From NCBI RefSeq assembly GCF_002343915.1, contig NZ_NETK01000001.1:3234001-3298000 (forward strand): a stretch of DNA of 64,000 bases, written 5' to 3'. Position numbers and translations under genes: made by a program. Below, one piece after another: positions 53,818 to 63,679 of the stretch. The stretch is from Nannocystis exedens. GTDB lineage: Bacteria > Myxococcota_A > Polyangia > Nannocystales > Nannocystaceae. Within the stretch, counting starts at the first letter, position 1, and the number at the start of each line of letters is the position of its first letter. The notes under the pieces were generated by a model. The model saw only the letters and a list, made by a program, of their open reading frames with translations, was not told where the DNA came from and made no database searches.

Positions 53818-54122
53818 GGGGGTATCCAGTATCGGCGAGCGCTCGTACGAGCGCAACGAGCGCAGTCTACGCAGACCGATGGGCCCCACCCGTATCCCGC
53901 ACCGTGGTCCTGCCCATCATTCATCGTAACGACCCGCTGAAGAGGCGTTCAGACCCGAGAGCCGACCCTCGCGGAATTCGGCCGCGGATTCCACCGATGC
54001 CAACGCCGTGCGTGCCCCCATCCCCTGCCCGAGCGCGTGCGGAATCACGGGCTCGGGGGCCCACGGTTCGAGGACAGCGACGGCCTACGGCCGTGAAGAG
54101 ACACGCCCTGCCCGGCAAAATC

Positions 54123-54304
54123 CTGTGAGCCACGGCCCCGCGAAATTGAGAGAGCAGGGCGAGATCGTGAATCAAGCGCATGAGCGACCAAACCGTCGAG
54201 AAGAGCGACAACGAGGCGCGAATCCCTACCTGTCGCTGTCCTGTGAGACATGACCCCGCGAAATTTTGCGAGCAGGGCGAGATCGTGAATCAAGAGCATG
54301 AGCG
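54123..54304. repeat. pair of 64-bp direct repeats
   Basis: Copies at 54123-54186 and 54241-54304, starts 118 bp apart, matching at about 56 of 64 positions (shared CCCCGCGAAATT and GAGCAGGGCGAGATCGTGAA). Only two copies, so not a CRISPR array; probably a duplicated fragment of mobile or regulatory DNA. Confidence 0.75.
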
Positions 54305-54604
54305 CGCCGAGCCGGCGATCCACCGCGGCTTCATCAAACCACCGCGCCGCCTCGAGCGCGGCCTTCGCGAATGCGACATCTGTGTCCTTTCGGACAGGTG
54401 CAGCACGACCGATCCTCCACCGGACCGCGGCTCCGGCGCAGTCTCGCATTCACGGAACGTGACCGCCGCCCCAGGGCGAAGACGGAGAAGTGCCTCTCAC
54501 GCCGCGGTTCGCAGCAGCCTTCAAGAACTGCGAGCGCTGAAGCTGCGCGCCACCCGGGTCGTGCCGCCCCGGGCGAAGGTTCGGACGCTGGTCTCCGTTC
54601 CAGC

Positions 54605-54785
54605 GGGCTGCATCGCGTGCGGCACTCCCGCCTCGCCCACCTGACCGAGAGGGGTCTTCCTCTTCGAGCCTTGCAGCACCTCGCGCGGCATGCGCTCGAG
54701 AGAACGACCGGGGCCTACGACCTCCACGTCCACGCGCTGAAGATGGCCGAGCTGGCCGTCGAGGCGCTGGCGAGCGGCTCCACCG
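54605..54785 (+). pseudogene. C-terminal remnant of a tyrosine recombinase
   Basis: The frame from 54608 reads LHRVRHSRLAHLTERGLPLR, then ALQHLARHALERTTGAYDLH. This contains the H-x-x-R box, the second His and the catalytic-type Tyr of phage-type integrases. There is no N-terminal domain upstream and no start, so it is a 60-residue stub of a lost integrase. Frame breaks appear just upstream (about 54600). Confidence 0.6.
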
Positions 54786-55003
54786 CTCCCGCCGCCACCT
54801 GGAACGACGCGGACCCCCCTGGAAGAGTGCTTCGGATCGCCTCGTGGCGTAGATGCCCGTCTGCTGCCGTCCGCGCCGGAAATAACCCACCTCCGTCGAC
54901 ACGTTGAAGCTCTGGCGGCCCCGCGCGCCTCCCGCCGCCAGCGGGGTCTTTTCGTGTCCTTTTACCGGCGAACCAGTACACTCGCCGGCCAGCGTTCCCC
55001 CGC

Positions 55004-56428
<1,425 letters not shown>

Positions 56429-56433
56429 CCGCC

Positions 56434-57393
56434 ATGAGCCTCACCCGCGGGCAGCGGCTCCTCGCCGAGCTCGGCGACCTCGACCTCCCGCCGGGCGCGC
56501 TCGAGCTGCGCCCCGACGAGCCGATGGCCCGCCACACCACCCTGCGGCTCGGCGGCCCGGCTGACCTCTGGGCCAGGCCGGCCGACGCCCGCGCCCTGCA
56601 GGCGCTGCTCGCCGCCTGTCACGCGCGGTCGATCGGCGTCAGCTTCGTCGGCGGCGGCTCCAACCTGCTCGTCCGCGACGCCGGCATCCGCGGCGTCGTC
56701 ATCAACCTCGCGCGCATGAACCGGGTCGAGCGGCCCGACCCCGCCGACCTCACCCGCGTCGACGTCGAGGCCGGCGCGACCACCGGGCGCCTGCTGCAGC
56801 ACGTCACCGCCTGGGAGCTCGGGGGCCTCGAGTTCCTCGGCGGCGTGCCCGGCAGCGTCGGCGGCGGTCTCATCATGAACGCCGGCACCTACCTCGGCGA
56901 GTTCACCAGGGTCGTCACTCGCGTCCACAGCCTGCACCGCGACGGCCGCGCGCGGACCCGCGAGCACGCCGAGTGCGGCTTCCGCTACCGCGGCTCCGAG
57001 CTGCCGCCGGACGAGATCGTCGTCGGCGCCGAGCTGCGCTGCTGGCCGCGCCCGCGCGCCGAGATCGAGGCCGACGTCGCCGGCCTGCGCGAGCGTCGGC
57101 GCCAGCGCGAGCCGACCGGCGTGGCCAACAACGGCAGCACCTTCAAGAACCCGCCGGGCGACTTCGCCGGGCGGATCATCGAGTCGGTCGGCCTCAAGGG
57201 CACGCGGGTCGGCGCCGCCGTCGTCAGCCCGGTGCACGCCAACTGGCTGGTCGTCGAGCGCCCCGGGCCCGGCGTGCCCGAGGCGCGCGCCGCCGACCTC
57301 CTGGCGCTGATCGAGCTCGTGCGCGAGCGCGTGCGGGCCGAGACCGGCGTCCAGCTCGAGCTCGAGGTCAAGATCGCCGGCGAGGCGGTATAA
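56434..57393 (+). CDS. murB: UDP-N-acetylenolpyruvoylglucosamine reductase
   Basis: 319 residues from ATG 56434; a GTG at 56425 overlapping the murC stop is an alternative start. FAD-binding part HTTLRLGGPADLWA, GGGSNLLVRD and GVPGSVGGGLIMNAG; catalytic Arg in CGFRYRGSEL, Ser in NNGSTFKNP, and Glu near the end (LEVKIAGE). It reduces enolpyruvyl-UDP-GlcNAc to UDP-MurNAc. Confidence 0.97.
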   Translation: MSLTRGQRLLAELGDLDLPPGALELRPDEPMARHTTLRLGGPADLWARPADARALQALLAACHARSIGVSFVGGGSNLLVRDAGIRGVVINLARMNRVERPDPADLTRVDVEAGATTGRLLQHVTAWELGGLEFLGGVPGSVGGGLIMNAGTYLGEFTRVVTRVHSLHRDGRARTREHAECGFRYRGSELPPDEIVVGAELRCWPRPRAEIEADVAGLRERRRQREPTGVANNGSTFKNPPGDFAGRIIESVGLKGTRVGAAVVSPVHANWLVVERPGPGVPEARAADLLALIELVRERVRAETGVQLELEVKIAGEAV

Positions 57394-57402
57394 CACCGGC
57401 CC

Positions 57403-57660
57403 ATGAGTCATCACCCGACCAACTTCCAGGGCTCCGTCATCGACGCGATCCGCGAGGCCATCCTCGCCAAGATCTCCGCCGACGACGTCCAGGTCTCGGG
57501 CGGCGGCGGCCACTACACCATCGTCGTCGTCTCCTCCGAGTTCGCCGGCAAGTCCATGGTCGCCCAGCAGCGCCTCGTCTACGGCGCCATCGCCCACCTC
57601 ATGGCCGGCGACATGGCCCCGGTCCACGCCGTCGACAGCCTGCGCACCATCGTCCCCTGA
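57403..57660 (+). CDS. BolA/IbaG-family protein
   Basis: 85 residues, the family length. The beta-loop region GGGGHYTIVVVSSEFAGK with a conserved His, FAGKSMVAQQRLVYGAIAHL (the class motif RxRxVY-like) and a final helix. BolA proteins act with monothiol glutaredoxins in iron-sulfur cluster handling or in stress response. It starts 10 bases after murB and probably shares its transcript. Confidence 0.92.
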   Translation: MSHHPTNFQGSVIDAIREAILAKISADDVQVSGGGGHYTIVVVSSEFAGKSMVAQQRLVYGAIAHLMAGDMAPVHAVDSLRTIVP

Positions 57661-57743
57661 GCCCGCTCAAGCCCGCTCAGGAGAGGCGCCCGAAATCGCT
57701 CGTGGCGTTCGCCCCGCACTGGCCGCCTGCGTCGGTGCCGGCT

Positions 57744-57980
57744 ATGTTCCGCTCAGTGGCGACGAAGCAGGTCCCCTCGTCCCGGCTCATCGGCGGTCGC
57801 GTCGCCGATTCGGGCGCGTTTCCCGACACGCACGACGCTTACCGAGACATGACGCCCACCCAGCGGATCGCTCTCATGCGCGAGCTGAGCCGCCGGGTCT
57901 ATGCGATCTCCCAGCGAGGCAGCGATGGCGGAGAGCGACGTTCGGGACTTTCTGACCGCCTTATCGGCGGCCGGCGTTAG
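57744..57980 (+). CDS. small partner protein of the nucleotidyltransferase
   Basis: 78 residues, overlapping the next gene by 56 bases in another frame. The middle reads YRDMTPTQRIALMRELSRRV, a small helical motif that I recall in proteins encoded just before nucleotidyltransferase-like genes in many bacteria. No enzymatic motif. The overlap implies co-translation. Could be the regulator or antitoxin of the pair, at low certainty. Confidence 0.55.
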   Translation: MFRSVATKQVPSSRLIGGRVADSGAFPDTHDAYRDMTPTQRIALMRELSRRVYAISQRGSDGGERRSGLSDRLIGGRR

Positions 57981-58422
57981 GCACGTCGTCGTTGGGGCCC
58001 ACGCCCTCGCGGCGCATGGGCTCGTGCGCGCGACCGGCGACATCGATGTCTTGATCGAACCCGAGCTGTCGAACGCTCGCCGGCTGGCGTCGGCGATCCG
58101 CGAGTTCGCGGACGTATCGCTGGAGTACTTCGGCGTGACTCCGGAGGAGCTGTCCAAGCCCGGGACTGGTTTTTTCATGGGAGTCGAGCCGGACCGGATC
58201 GACGTGCACACCCAGATCGTCGGCGTCGACTTCGATCGCGCCTGGGCCGAGAGCATCCTGGCGAGGATCGCCGACGTCGAGGTACCGGTGCTCGGGCTTT
58301 CCACCCTCATCGCCGCGAAGCAGGAGTCGGTACGTCACCGTGAGCCAGGCTCGGCCAAAGAGCTGCAAGACCGCGCCGATCTGGCCTGGCTGCTCGTCGA
58401 GAAGCGACGCCGACAAGCATAG
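57925..58422 (+). CDS. nucleotidyltransferase-like protein
   Basis: 165 residues from ATG 57925 (GAGG-like site just upstream). VVVGAHALAAHGLVRATGDI followed by DVLIEP is the nucleotidyltransferase G-x-A-L...R-x-T-x-D-I-D-V signature with two metal Asp residues; the last part (STLIAAKQESVRHREPG, KELQDRADLAWL) is the usual helical end. This group includes toxin-like AbiEii/MenT relatives and uncharacterised proteins. Together with the overlapping small gene it looks like a two-gene toxin-antitoxin-type module. Confidence 0.8.
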   Translation: MAESDVRDFLTALSAAGVRHVVVGAHALAAHGLVRATGDIDVLIEPELSNARRLASAIREFADVSLEYFGVTPEELSKPGTGFFMGVEPDRIDVHTQIVGVDFDRAWAESILARIADVEVPVLGLSTLIAAKQESVRHREPGSAKELQDRADLAWLLVEKRRRQA

Positions 58423-58427
58423 CGGTG

Positions 58428-58580
58428 AAGCCACGGGTGACGCCCGCCCGGCGTGGAAGCTCTCCTCGTAGGAGATTGGAGTCGGAGTAGCCGATCCACG
58501 CGTAGCGACACTGGCGGACCGCGTCCTCCCAACATTGTCCCTTGCGGCTCAAGGTGCAGGTCATGCCTGCCCGCGACAAG
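58428..58580 (-). pseudogene. remnant of an IS3-type transposase
   Basis: On the minus strand, CTLSRKGQCWEDAV matches the S-M-S-R-K-G-x-C-W-D-N-A block before the catalytic Glu of IS3-family transposases. It is followed, after a deletion and a frame change, by AWIGYSDS and ISYEESFHAG, like the R-x-H-S-x-x-G-Y-x-S-P end. About 50 codons remain. No inverted repeats could be assigned. A trace of a former insertion next to the nucleotidyltransferase pair. Confidence 0.6.
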
Positions 58581-58794
58581 CCGAGCCTCGCTCTCGAAGA
58601 GGTCGTCGAACGTCAGGGTCCGTCGCTCGTGGCCCTCTGCTCGTTCGGTCATGCTCGGCGGACCCGGGCGCCGGCCTCGCGCCTGCGGCGAGCGGCCCCA
58701 GGCGATCGATCGGCGATGGATGGAATGCGGGCGGCGGGGCGAGGAGCCTCGCTCGAGTGATTGACAGCCAGGACCCTCGGGCCAGCCTTGGCGC

Positions 58795-59307
58795 GTGGGA
58801 CCGTCGTCCATTCTTCAGCCCGGCGCCACGGCCCCGGAGTTCGCCCTCAAGGCCACGCCCGACCAGCGGCTCGCGCTGTCGGACTTCCGCGGCAAGCCGG
58901 TGGTGCTCGCCTTCTACCCGGCCGACTGGAGCCCCGTGTGCAGCGACCAGATGGCCGTCTACAGCGAGATCATCGACGAGTTCCGGGCCCACGGGGCCCA
59001 GCTGCTCGGCATCTCGTGCGACGGCGTGTGGTGTCACCTCGCCTTCGCGCGCGACCGCAAGCTGAGCTTCCCGCTGCTGTCCGACTTCGAGCCGAAGGGC
59101 GACGTGGCGCGCAAGTACGGCTGCTACGACGACGCCGAGGGCGTCAGCGGCCGGGCGCTGTTCGTCGTCGACGGCGAGGGCCGGATCGCGTGGAGCGACC
59201 TCGCCCCGATGGGCGTCAACCCGGGCGCCGACGGCATCCTCGCCGCGCTCGGCGACCTGGGCAGATCTTCGTCGCGGCCGCGGCCGCAGCAAGGAGACCG
59301 GTCATGA
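58795..59307 (+). CDS. peroxiredoxin (AhpC/TSA family)
   Basis: 170 residues from GTG 58795. Thioredoxin fold with FRGKPVVLAFYPADWSPVCSDQ (peroxidatic Cys49), LLGISCDGVWCHLAF with further Cys residues, and LFVVDGEGRIAWS. It reduces peroxides using thiol partners. The stop overlaps the start of the DsbA-like gene, so the two are coupled; both belong to a redox operon with the molybdenum hydroxylase. Confidence 0.93.
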   Translation: MGPSSILQPGATAPEFALKATPDQRLALSDFRGKPVVLAFYPADWSPVCSDQMAVYSEIIDEFRAHGAQLLGISCDGVWCHLAFARDRKLSFPLLSDFEPKGDVARKYGCYDDAEGVSGRALFVVDGEGRIAWSDLAPMGVNPGADGILAALGDLGRSSSRPRPQQGDRS

Positions 59308-59843
59308 GCACCCTCAAACCGCCGCTCGGCCCGCGCGACCACCTGCGCGGCGAGCTCGCGCGTCCGATCCACCTCGTCGAGTTCGGCGACTTCGAGTGCC
59401 CCTTCTGCGGCCAGGCGCAGATCGTCATCCGCGCGCTCGAGCGGGCCCTCGGCGACCAGCTCTGCTTCGGCTTCCGCAACTTCCCGCTCGTCGGCGCTCA
59501 CCCGAACGCCCAGATCGCCGCCGAGGCCGCCGAGGCCGCCGGCGCCCAGGGCAAGTACTGGGAGATGCACGACCTCCTGTACGAGAACCAGCACGCGCTC
59601 GAGGTCCCGCACCTCGGGCGTTACGCCGAGCAGCTCGGCCTCGACATGCAGCGCTTCGTCGCCGACCTGCAGGCTCACCGCCACCTCGAGAAGATCCGCA
59701 GCGACCGGCACAGCGGCGCCATCAGCGGCGTCGCCGGCACCCCGACCTTCTTCATCAACGGCATCCGCCACGAGGGCCCGTTCGACTTCGACTCCTTGCT
59801 CGCGGCCATGACCCTCGCCGCGCGCTTCCCCCGGGCGGGCTGA
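59304..59843 (+). CDS. DsbA-family thioredoxin-fold protein
   Basis: 179 residues without a signal peptide. FGDFECPFCGQ with the CPFC active site (Cys32, Cys35), a helical insertion, then GVAGTPTFFINGIRHEG with the cis-Pro loop. Looks like the cytoplasmic DsbA-like oxidoreductases that accompany peroxiredoxins. It could supply or receive electrons from the peroxiredoxin encoded upstream. Confidence 0.9.
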   Translation: MSTLKPPLGPRDHLRGELARPIHLVEFGDFECPFCGQAQIVIRALERALGDQLCFGFRNFPLVGAHPNAQIAAEAAEAAGAQGKYWEMHDLLYENQHALEVPHLGRYAEQLGLDMQRFVADLQAHRHLEKIRSDRHSGAISGVAGTPTFFINGIRHEGPFDFDSLLAAMTLAARFPRAG

Positions 59844-59846
59844 GGC

Positions 59847-60305
59847 ATGGTCCGGCTGACCGTCAACGGCGAGCGCCACGAGCTCGACCTCGACCCGCGC
59901 ACCACCTTGCTCGACGCTCTGCGCGACCACCTCGGCCTCACCGGCGCCAAGAAAGGCTGCGACCACGGCCAGTGCGGCGCCTGCACCGTCCACGTCGACG
60001 GCCGGCGCGTGCTGTCGTGCCTCGCGCTGGCGGTGGCCCAGCAGGGCCGCGAGGTCATGACGATCGAGGGCCTCGCGCTCGGCGTCCACCTCCACCCGCT
60101 GCAGCTCGCCTTCATCGAGTGCGACGCGCTGCAGTGCGGCTTTTGCACCGCGGGACAGATCATGTCGGCGGCGGCGCTGCTCGGCGAGGTCGAGCACCGG
60201 CGCGAGCTCAGCGACGCGAGCATCCGCGAGCGCATGAGCGGCAACCTGTGCCGCTGCGGCGCCTACCCCAACATCCTCGCCGCGATCCGTCGGGTGCGCA
60301 CATGA
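59847..60305 (+). CDS. molybdenum hydroxylase [2Fe-2S] subunit (PaoA-like)
   Basis: 152 residues, no Tat signal (PaoA of E. coli has one, so this complex is probably cytoplasmic). Plant-type cluster: Cys38, 43, 46 and 58 (GCDHGQCGACTVHV ... LSC). Second cluster in the helical domain: CGFCTAG and CRCGAYPN. Passes electrons from the molybdenum centre to FAD. The stop overlaps the next start (ATGA). Confidence 0.95.
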   Translation: MVRLTVNGERHELDLDPRTTLLDALRDHLGLTGAKKGCDHGQCGACTVHVDGRRVLSCLALAVAQQGREVMTIEGLALGVHLHPLQLAFIECDALQCGFCTAGQIMSAAALLGEVEHRRELSDASIRERMSGNLCRCGAYPNILAAIRRVRT

Positions 60306-61291
60306 GGCCGTTCACCTACGTCGAGGGCGTCAGCGTCGCCGACGCGGCGGCCGCCGTCCACGCCACCCCGGCGGCGATGTTCCTCGCCGGCGGCACCACC
60401 GTCGTCGACCTGATGAAGCTCGGCGTGCTCGCGCCCGACACCCTCGTCGACGTCCACCGCCTGCCGCTCGGCGACATCGAGCTCGACGACCGCCGGGCCC
60501 GGATCGGCGCCTGCGTGCGCAACGCCCAGCTGGCCGAGCACCCGGAGATCCGCGCCCGCTGGCCGGTCGTCGGCGAGGCGCTGCAGTCCGGCATGTCGCC
60601 GCAATTGCGCAACATGTCGACCGTCGCCGGCAACGTCCTCCAGCGCACGCGCTGCCCCTATTATCGCGACCCGCACAGCGCCTGCAACAAGCGCGTCCCC
60701 GGCAGCGGCTGCGCGGCCAGGACCGGCTGGGACCGCGACGCCGCGGTCCTCGGCACCAGCCCGCGTTGCATCGCCGTGTTCCCCTCCGACCTCGCCACCG
60801 CCCTGGCGATCCTCGATGCCATTATTTACACCCGCCGCGGCGACGGCGGCGCGCGTCGCCTGCCGTTCGACGGGTTTCACCGCCTGCCCGGCGACACCCC
60901 GGAGCGCGAGACGATCCTCGACCACGGCGAGCTCGTCACTCACTTCGAACTGCCCGACCTGGCGCTCGCGCGCCGCTCGCATTACTTCAAGGTGCGCGAC
61001 CGGGCCAGCTATGATTTTGCCCTCGCCGCCGCCGCGGTCGCCCTCGACGTCGAGCGCGGCCTCGTCCGCGACGCCCGGATCGCCCTCGGCGGCGTCGCCA
61101 CCCGGCCGTGGCGCTGCAGCGCCGCCGAGCAGTCCTTGCGCGGCAAGCGAGCCGAGCCGGCGGCCTTCCGCGCGGCCGCCGACCTCGCGCTCGCCGACGC
61201 CGTCGCCGGCGCCCACAACGGCTTCAAGATCGAGCTCGCCCGCCACGTCATCACCCGCGCCCTGACCGAGCTGGCGATCCGCCCCGGGTGA
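60302..61291 (+). CDS. molybdenum hydroxylase FAD subunit (PaoB-like, with extra [4Fe-4S] site)
   Basis: 329 residues. FLAGGTTVVDLMKLG binds FAD, followed by the CO-dehydrogenase flavoprotein core. An insertion holds Cys118 (RTRCPYYRD), Cys128 (ACNKR), Cys137 (GSGCAAR) and Cys156 (SPRCIAVF), which parallels the additional [4Fe-4S] cluster of E. coli PaoB and is absent from ordinary xanthine dehydrogenases. Confidence 0.93.
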   Translation: MRPFTYVEGVSVADAAAAVHATPAAMFLAGGTTVVDLMKLGVLAPDTLVDVHRLPLGDIELDDRRARIGACVRNAQLAEHPEIRARWPVVGEALQSGMSPQLRNMSTVAGNVLQRTRCPYYRDPHSACNKRVPGSGCAARTGWDRDAAVLGTSPRCIAVFPSDLATALAILDAIIYTRRGDGGARRLPFDGFHRLPGDTPERETILDHGELVTHFELPDLALARRSHYFKVRDRASYDFALAAAAVALDVERGLVRDARIALGGVATRPWRCSAAEQSLRGKRAEPAAFRAAADLALADAVAGAHNGFKIELARHVITRALTELAIRPG

Positions 61292-61315
61292 CGCCATTCG
61301 CAGGAGTCCGCGCCT

Positions 61316-63502
61316 TTGTCGACCACGAGCCCACGGATCGGCGGTTTCGCCGATCGCATCGACGCCCGCAGCAAGGTCACCGGCCAGGCCCGCTACGCCG
61401 CCGACGTCGTGCTCCCGGGCCTCGCCCACGCCGCCCTCGTCGGCAGCACGATCGCCAGCGGCCGCGTCCTCGGCGTCGACACCGCCCGCGCCGAGCAGGC
61501 CGGCGGCGTCCTCCTCGTCCTCACCCACCTCAATCGCGGCCCGCTCGGCGACCTCCCCAACGGCGACGGCGACGGCCTCACCGCCGACCCCCGCCCCCCG
61601 CTCGCCGACGATCGCGTCCACTACCGCGGGCAGATCGTCGCCATGGTCGTCGCCGAATCGCCGGAGGAGGCCGCCCACGCCGCCTCGCTGGTCGACGTCC
61701 GCTACGAGCCGGCCCCGTTCGTGGTCGACATCGACGACGCCGACGCCACCCGCCTCGCCGACGCGCCGCGCCGGGGCGACTGCGCCGCCGCCCTGCGCGC
61801 CGCCCCGGTCACGCTCGACGTCGTCTACTCGACGCCGATCCAGCACCCCTGCCCGCTCGAGCCGCACGCCGCGGTCGCGCACTGGGTCGACCACGACCTC
61901 GTCGTCCACGACACGACGCAATGGGTCCGCGGCGATCAGGCGGTGCTCGCCCGCGCCTTCGGCCTGCCGCGCGAGCGCGTCCGCGTCCACGCGCCGTTCG
62001 TCGGCGGCAGCTTCGGCGCCAAGGTCTTCACCGCCGCCCACGTCCTGCTGGCCGCCGTCGCCGCGCGCCGCCTCCAGCGCCCGGTCAAGGCCGTGCTGCG
62101 ATCCTCCGAGGTGCTCACCGCCGTGGGCCCGCGGGCCGCCACGCGCCAGCGGATCCAGCTCGCCGCCGAGCGCGACGGCCGGCTGCTCGCGCTGCGCCAC
62201 CACACCCGCAGCCACTGCGCGACCGACCGCGGCGTCGCCGACCTCGACCCCTTCTACGAGCCGACCAGCGGCGTCACCCGCATGCTCTACGCCTGCCCCC
62301 ATTACGAGGCCGTCCACGACGTCGTCCCGCTGCACCTGGCCAAGCCCGGCTGGATGCGCGCCCCCGGCGAGGCCACCGGCCTGTGGGCCCTCGAGGGCGC
62401 GCTCGACGAACTCGCCTGCGCGCTGCACCTCGACCCGCTGGCCCTGCGCCTGCGCAATCACAGCAGTCGCGACGCCCACACCGGCAAGCCCCACGCCAGC
62501 GAGCACCTGCGCGAATGCTATGAGCAGGGCGCCGAGCGATTCGGCTGGGCGCGCCGCGACCTGCGACCTCGCAGCATGCGCGACGGCGACGCCTGGCTCG
62601 GCTGGGGCATGGCCACGGCCACCTACCCCGGCAACCGCGACCCCGCCAGCGTGAGCGTGCGCCTCGACCGCGAGCGCGGGCGCATCCACGCCACCGTCTC
62701 GACCGCCGGCGCCGACCTCGGCACCGGCATGTACACCATGCTCGCCGTCGTCGTCGCCGACGCCCTCGACCTGCCGCTCGAGTGGATCACCGTCGAGCTC
62801 GGCGACACGCGCTTGCCCCCGTGCCCGGTGACCGGCGGCTCGAACCTCACCGCCAGCACCGCCCCCGCCGCCCGCGCCGCGTGCGTCCAGCTGCGCCGGC
62901 GACTGCTCGCGTTCCGCCGCGCCCCCGACGAATCGGCCGACTGGCACGAATTGCTGAGCCGCGCGGGCCTCGACCAGGTCGAGGCCGTCGGCACCACCGA
63001 CGCCGTCCACGACGACGCGCGCGCCCATCACTCGTTCGGCGCCGTCTTCGTCGAGGTCCGCGTCGCCCCCGAGCTCGGCCGGATCCGCGTCACCCGCGTT
63101 GTCGGCGTCTACGACGTCGGCCAGGTCGTCGACGCCACCACCACCCGCAGTCAGTTGATCGGCGGGATCGTGTTCGGCATCGGCCAGGCCTTGCTCGAGC
63201 AGCTCGTCCACGACCCCATGCACGGCTTGCCCGTCCACGCCGACCTCGCCGGCTATCTGCTGCCCACCCACGCCGACGTCCCCGAGATCGACGTCGACTG
63301 GCTCGAAGACGTCCCCGACCTCGCCTTCAACACGATCGGCTGCCGCGGGGTCGGCGAGATCGGCATCACCGGCGTCGCGCCTGCGATCGCCAGCGCCGTC
63401 CACCACGCGATCGGCGTCCGCCTGCGCGACCTCCCGCTCACCCCCGACCGCCTGCTCGCCGCGCTCGCCGACGCCTCCGCGCGGCCCGAGCGCGCGAAGT
63501 GA
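61316..63502 (+). CDS. molybdenum hydroxylase catalytic subunit (PaoC-like)
   Basis: 728 residues from TTG 61316, supported by CAGGAG at 61301-61306. Both halves of the xanthine-oxidase-like fold are present. Motifs: PFVGGSFGAKVF, GWMRAPGEATGLWALE, TGGSNLTAS, and RGVGEIGITG with the catalytic Glu. The three-gene order (iron-sulfur, FAD, molybdenum) and the extra cluster point to a PaoABC-type aldehyde oxidoreductase. No dedicated maturation (XdhC-like) gene is visible here. An element copy follows one base after the stop. Confidence 0.93.
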   Translation: MSTTSPRIGGFADRIDARSKVTGQARYAADVVLPGLAHAALVGSTIASGRVLGVDTARAEQAGGVLLVLTHLNRGPLGDLPNGDGDGLTADPRPPLADDRVHYRGQIVAMVVAESPEEAAHAASLVDVRYEPAPFVVDIDDADATRLADAPRRGDCAAALRAAPVTLDVVYSTPIQHPCPLEPHAAVAHWVDHDLVVHDTTQWVRGDQAVLARAFGLPRERVRVHAPFVGGSFGAKVFTAAHVLLAAVAARRLQRPVKAVLRSSEVLTAVGPRAATRQRIQLAAERDGRLLALRHHTRSHCATDRGVADLDPFYEPTSGVTRMLYACPHYEAVHDVVPLHLAKPGWMRAPGEATGLWALEGALDELACALHLDPLALRLRNHSSRDAHTGKPHASEHLRECYEQGAERFGWARRDLRPRSMRDGDAWLGWGMATATYPGNRDPASVSVRLDRERGRIHATVSTAGADLGTGMYTMLAVVVADALDLPLEWITVELGDTRLPPCPVTGGSNLTASTAPAARAACVQLRRRLLAFRRAPDESADWHELLSRAGLDQVEAVGTTDAVHDDARAHHSFGAVFVEVRVAPELGRIRVTRVVGVYDVGQVVDATTTRSQLIGGIVFGIGQALLEQLVHDPMHGLPVHADLAGYLLPTHADVPEIDVDWLEDVPDLAFNTIGCRGVGEIGITGVAPAIASAVHHAIGVRLRDLPLTPDRLLAALADASARPERAK

Positions 63503-63520
63503 CATGTCCTCGGGGACAGG
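63503..63520. repeat. element copy directly after the operon stop
   Basis: CATG-TCCTCGGGGA-CAGG starting one base after the TGA of the molybdenum subunit gene; folds as a 7-bp-arm hairpin. Could serve as the operon's 3' end. Confidence 0.7.
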
Positions 63521-63525
63521 TCTTC

Positions 63526-63679
63526 TCAGCGCGTCTGCTTGAGCTCGACCCCGAGGCCGCGCAGCGCGTGGCGGTGGTCTCAGCGCGTCTGCTTGAGCTC
63601 GACCCCGAGGCCGCGCAGCGCGTCGGTGGTCTCAGCGCGTCTGCTTGAGCTCGACCCCGAGGCCGCGCAGCGCGTGGCG
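63526..63679. repeat. three tandem copies of a 52-54 bp unit
   Basis: Units begin at 63526, 63580 and 63632 (each TCAGCGCGTCTGCTTG...). The third is the true 3' end, with stop, of the minus-strand STAS gene; the other two are extra copies of that gene end downstream of it, with small differences. Confidence 0.85.

Larger units (their letters stand above)
53818..55003. other. 1.2-kb decayed accessory stretch
   Basis: No intact gene. It contains two 64-bp direct repeats, a CTG-type element copy (54381-54398) and a tyrosine-recombinase fragment, each listed separately. The last 100 bases should carry the promoter of murC. Confidence 0.6.

Noticed and set aside
54123..54304. CRISPR array
   Set aside because: Only two 64-bp repeats with imperfect identity and no cas genes.
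60263..63505. 1080-codon open frame on the minus strand opposite the molybdenum subunit genes
   Set aside because: Composition is Val/Ala/Gly/Arg repeats with no motifs; it mirrors strong plus-strand genes and arises from high GC.
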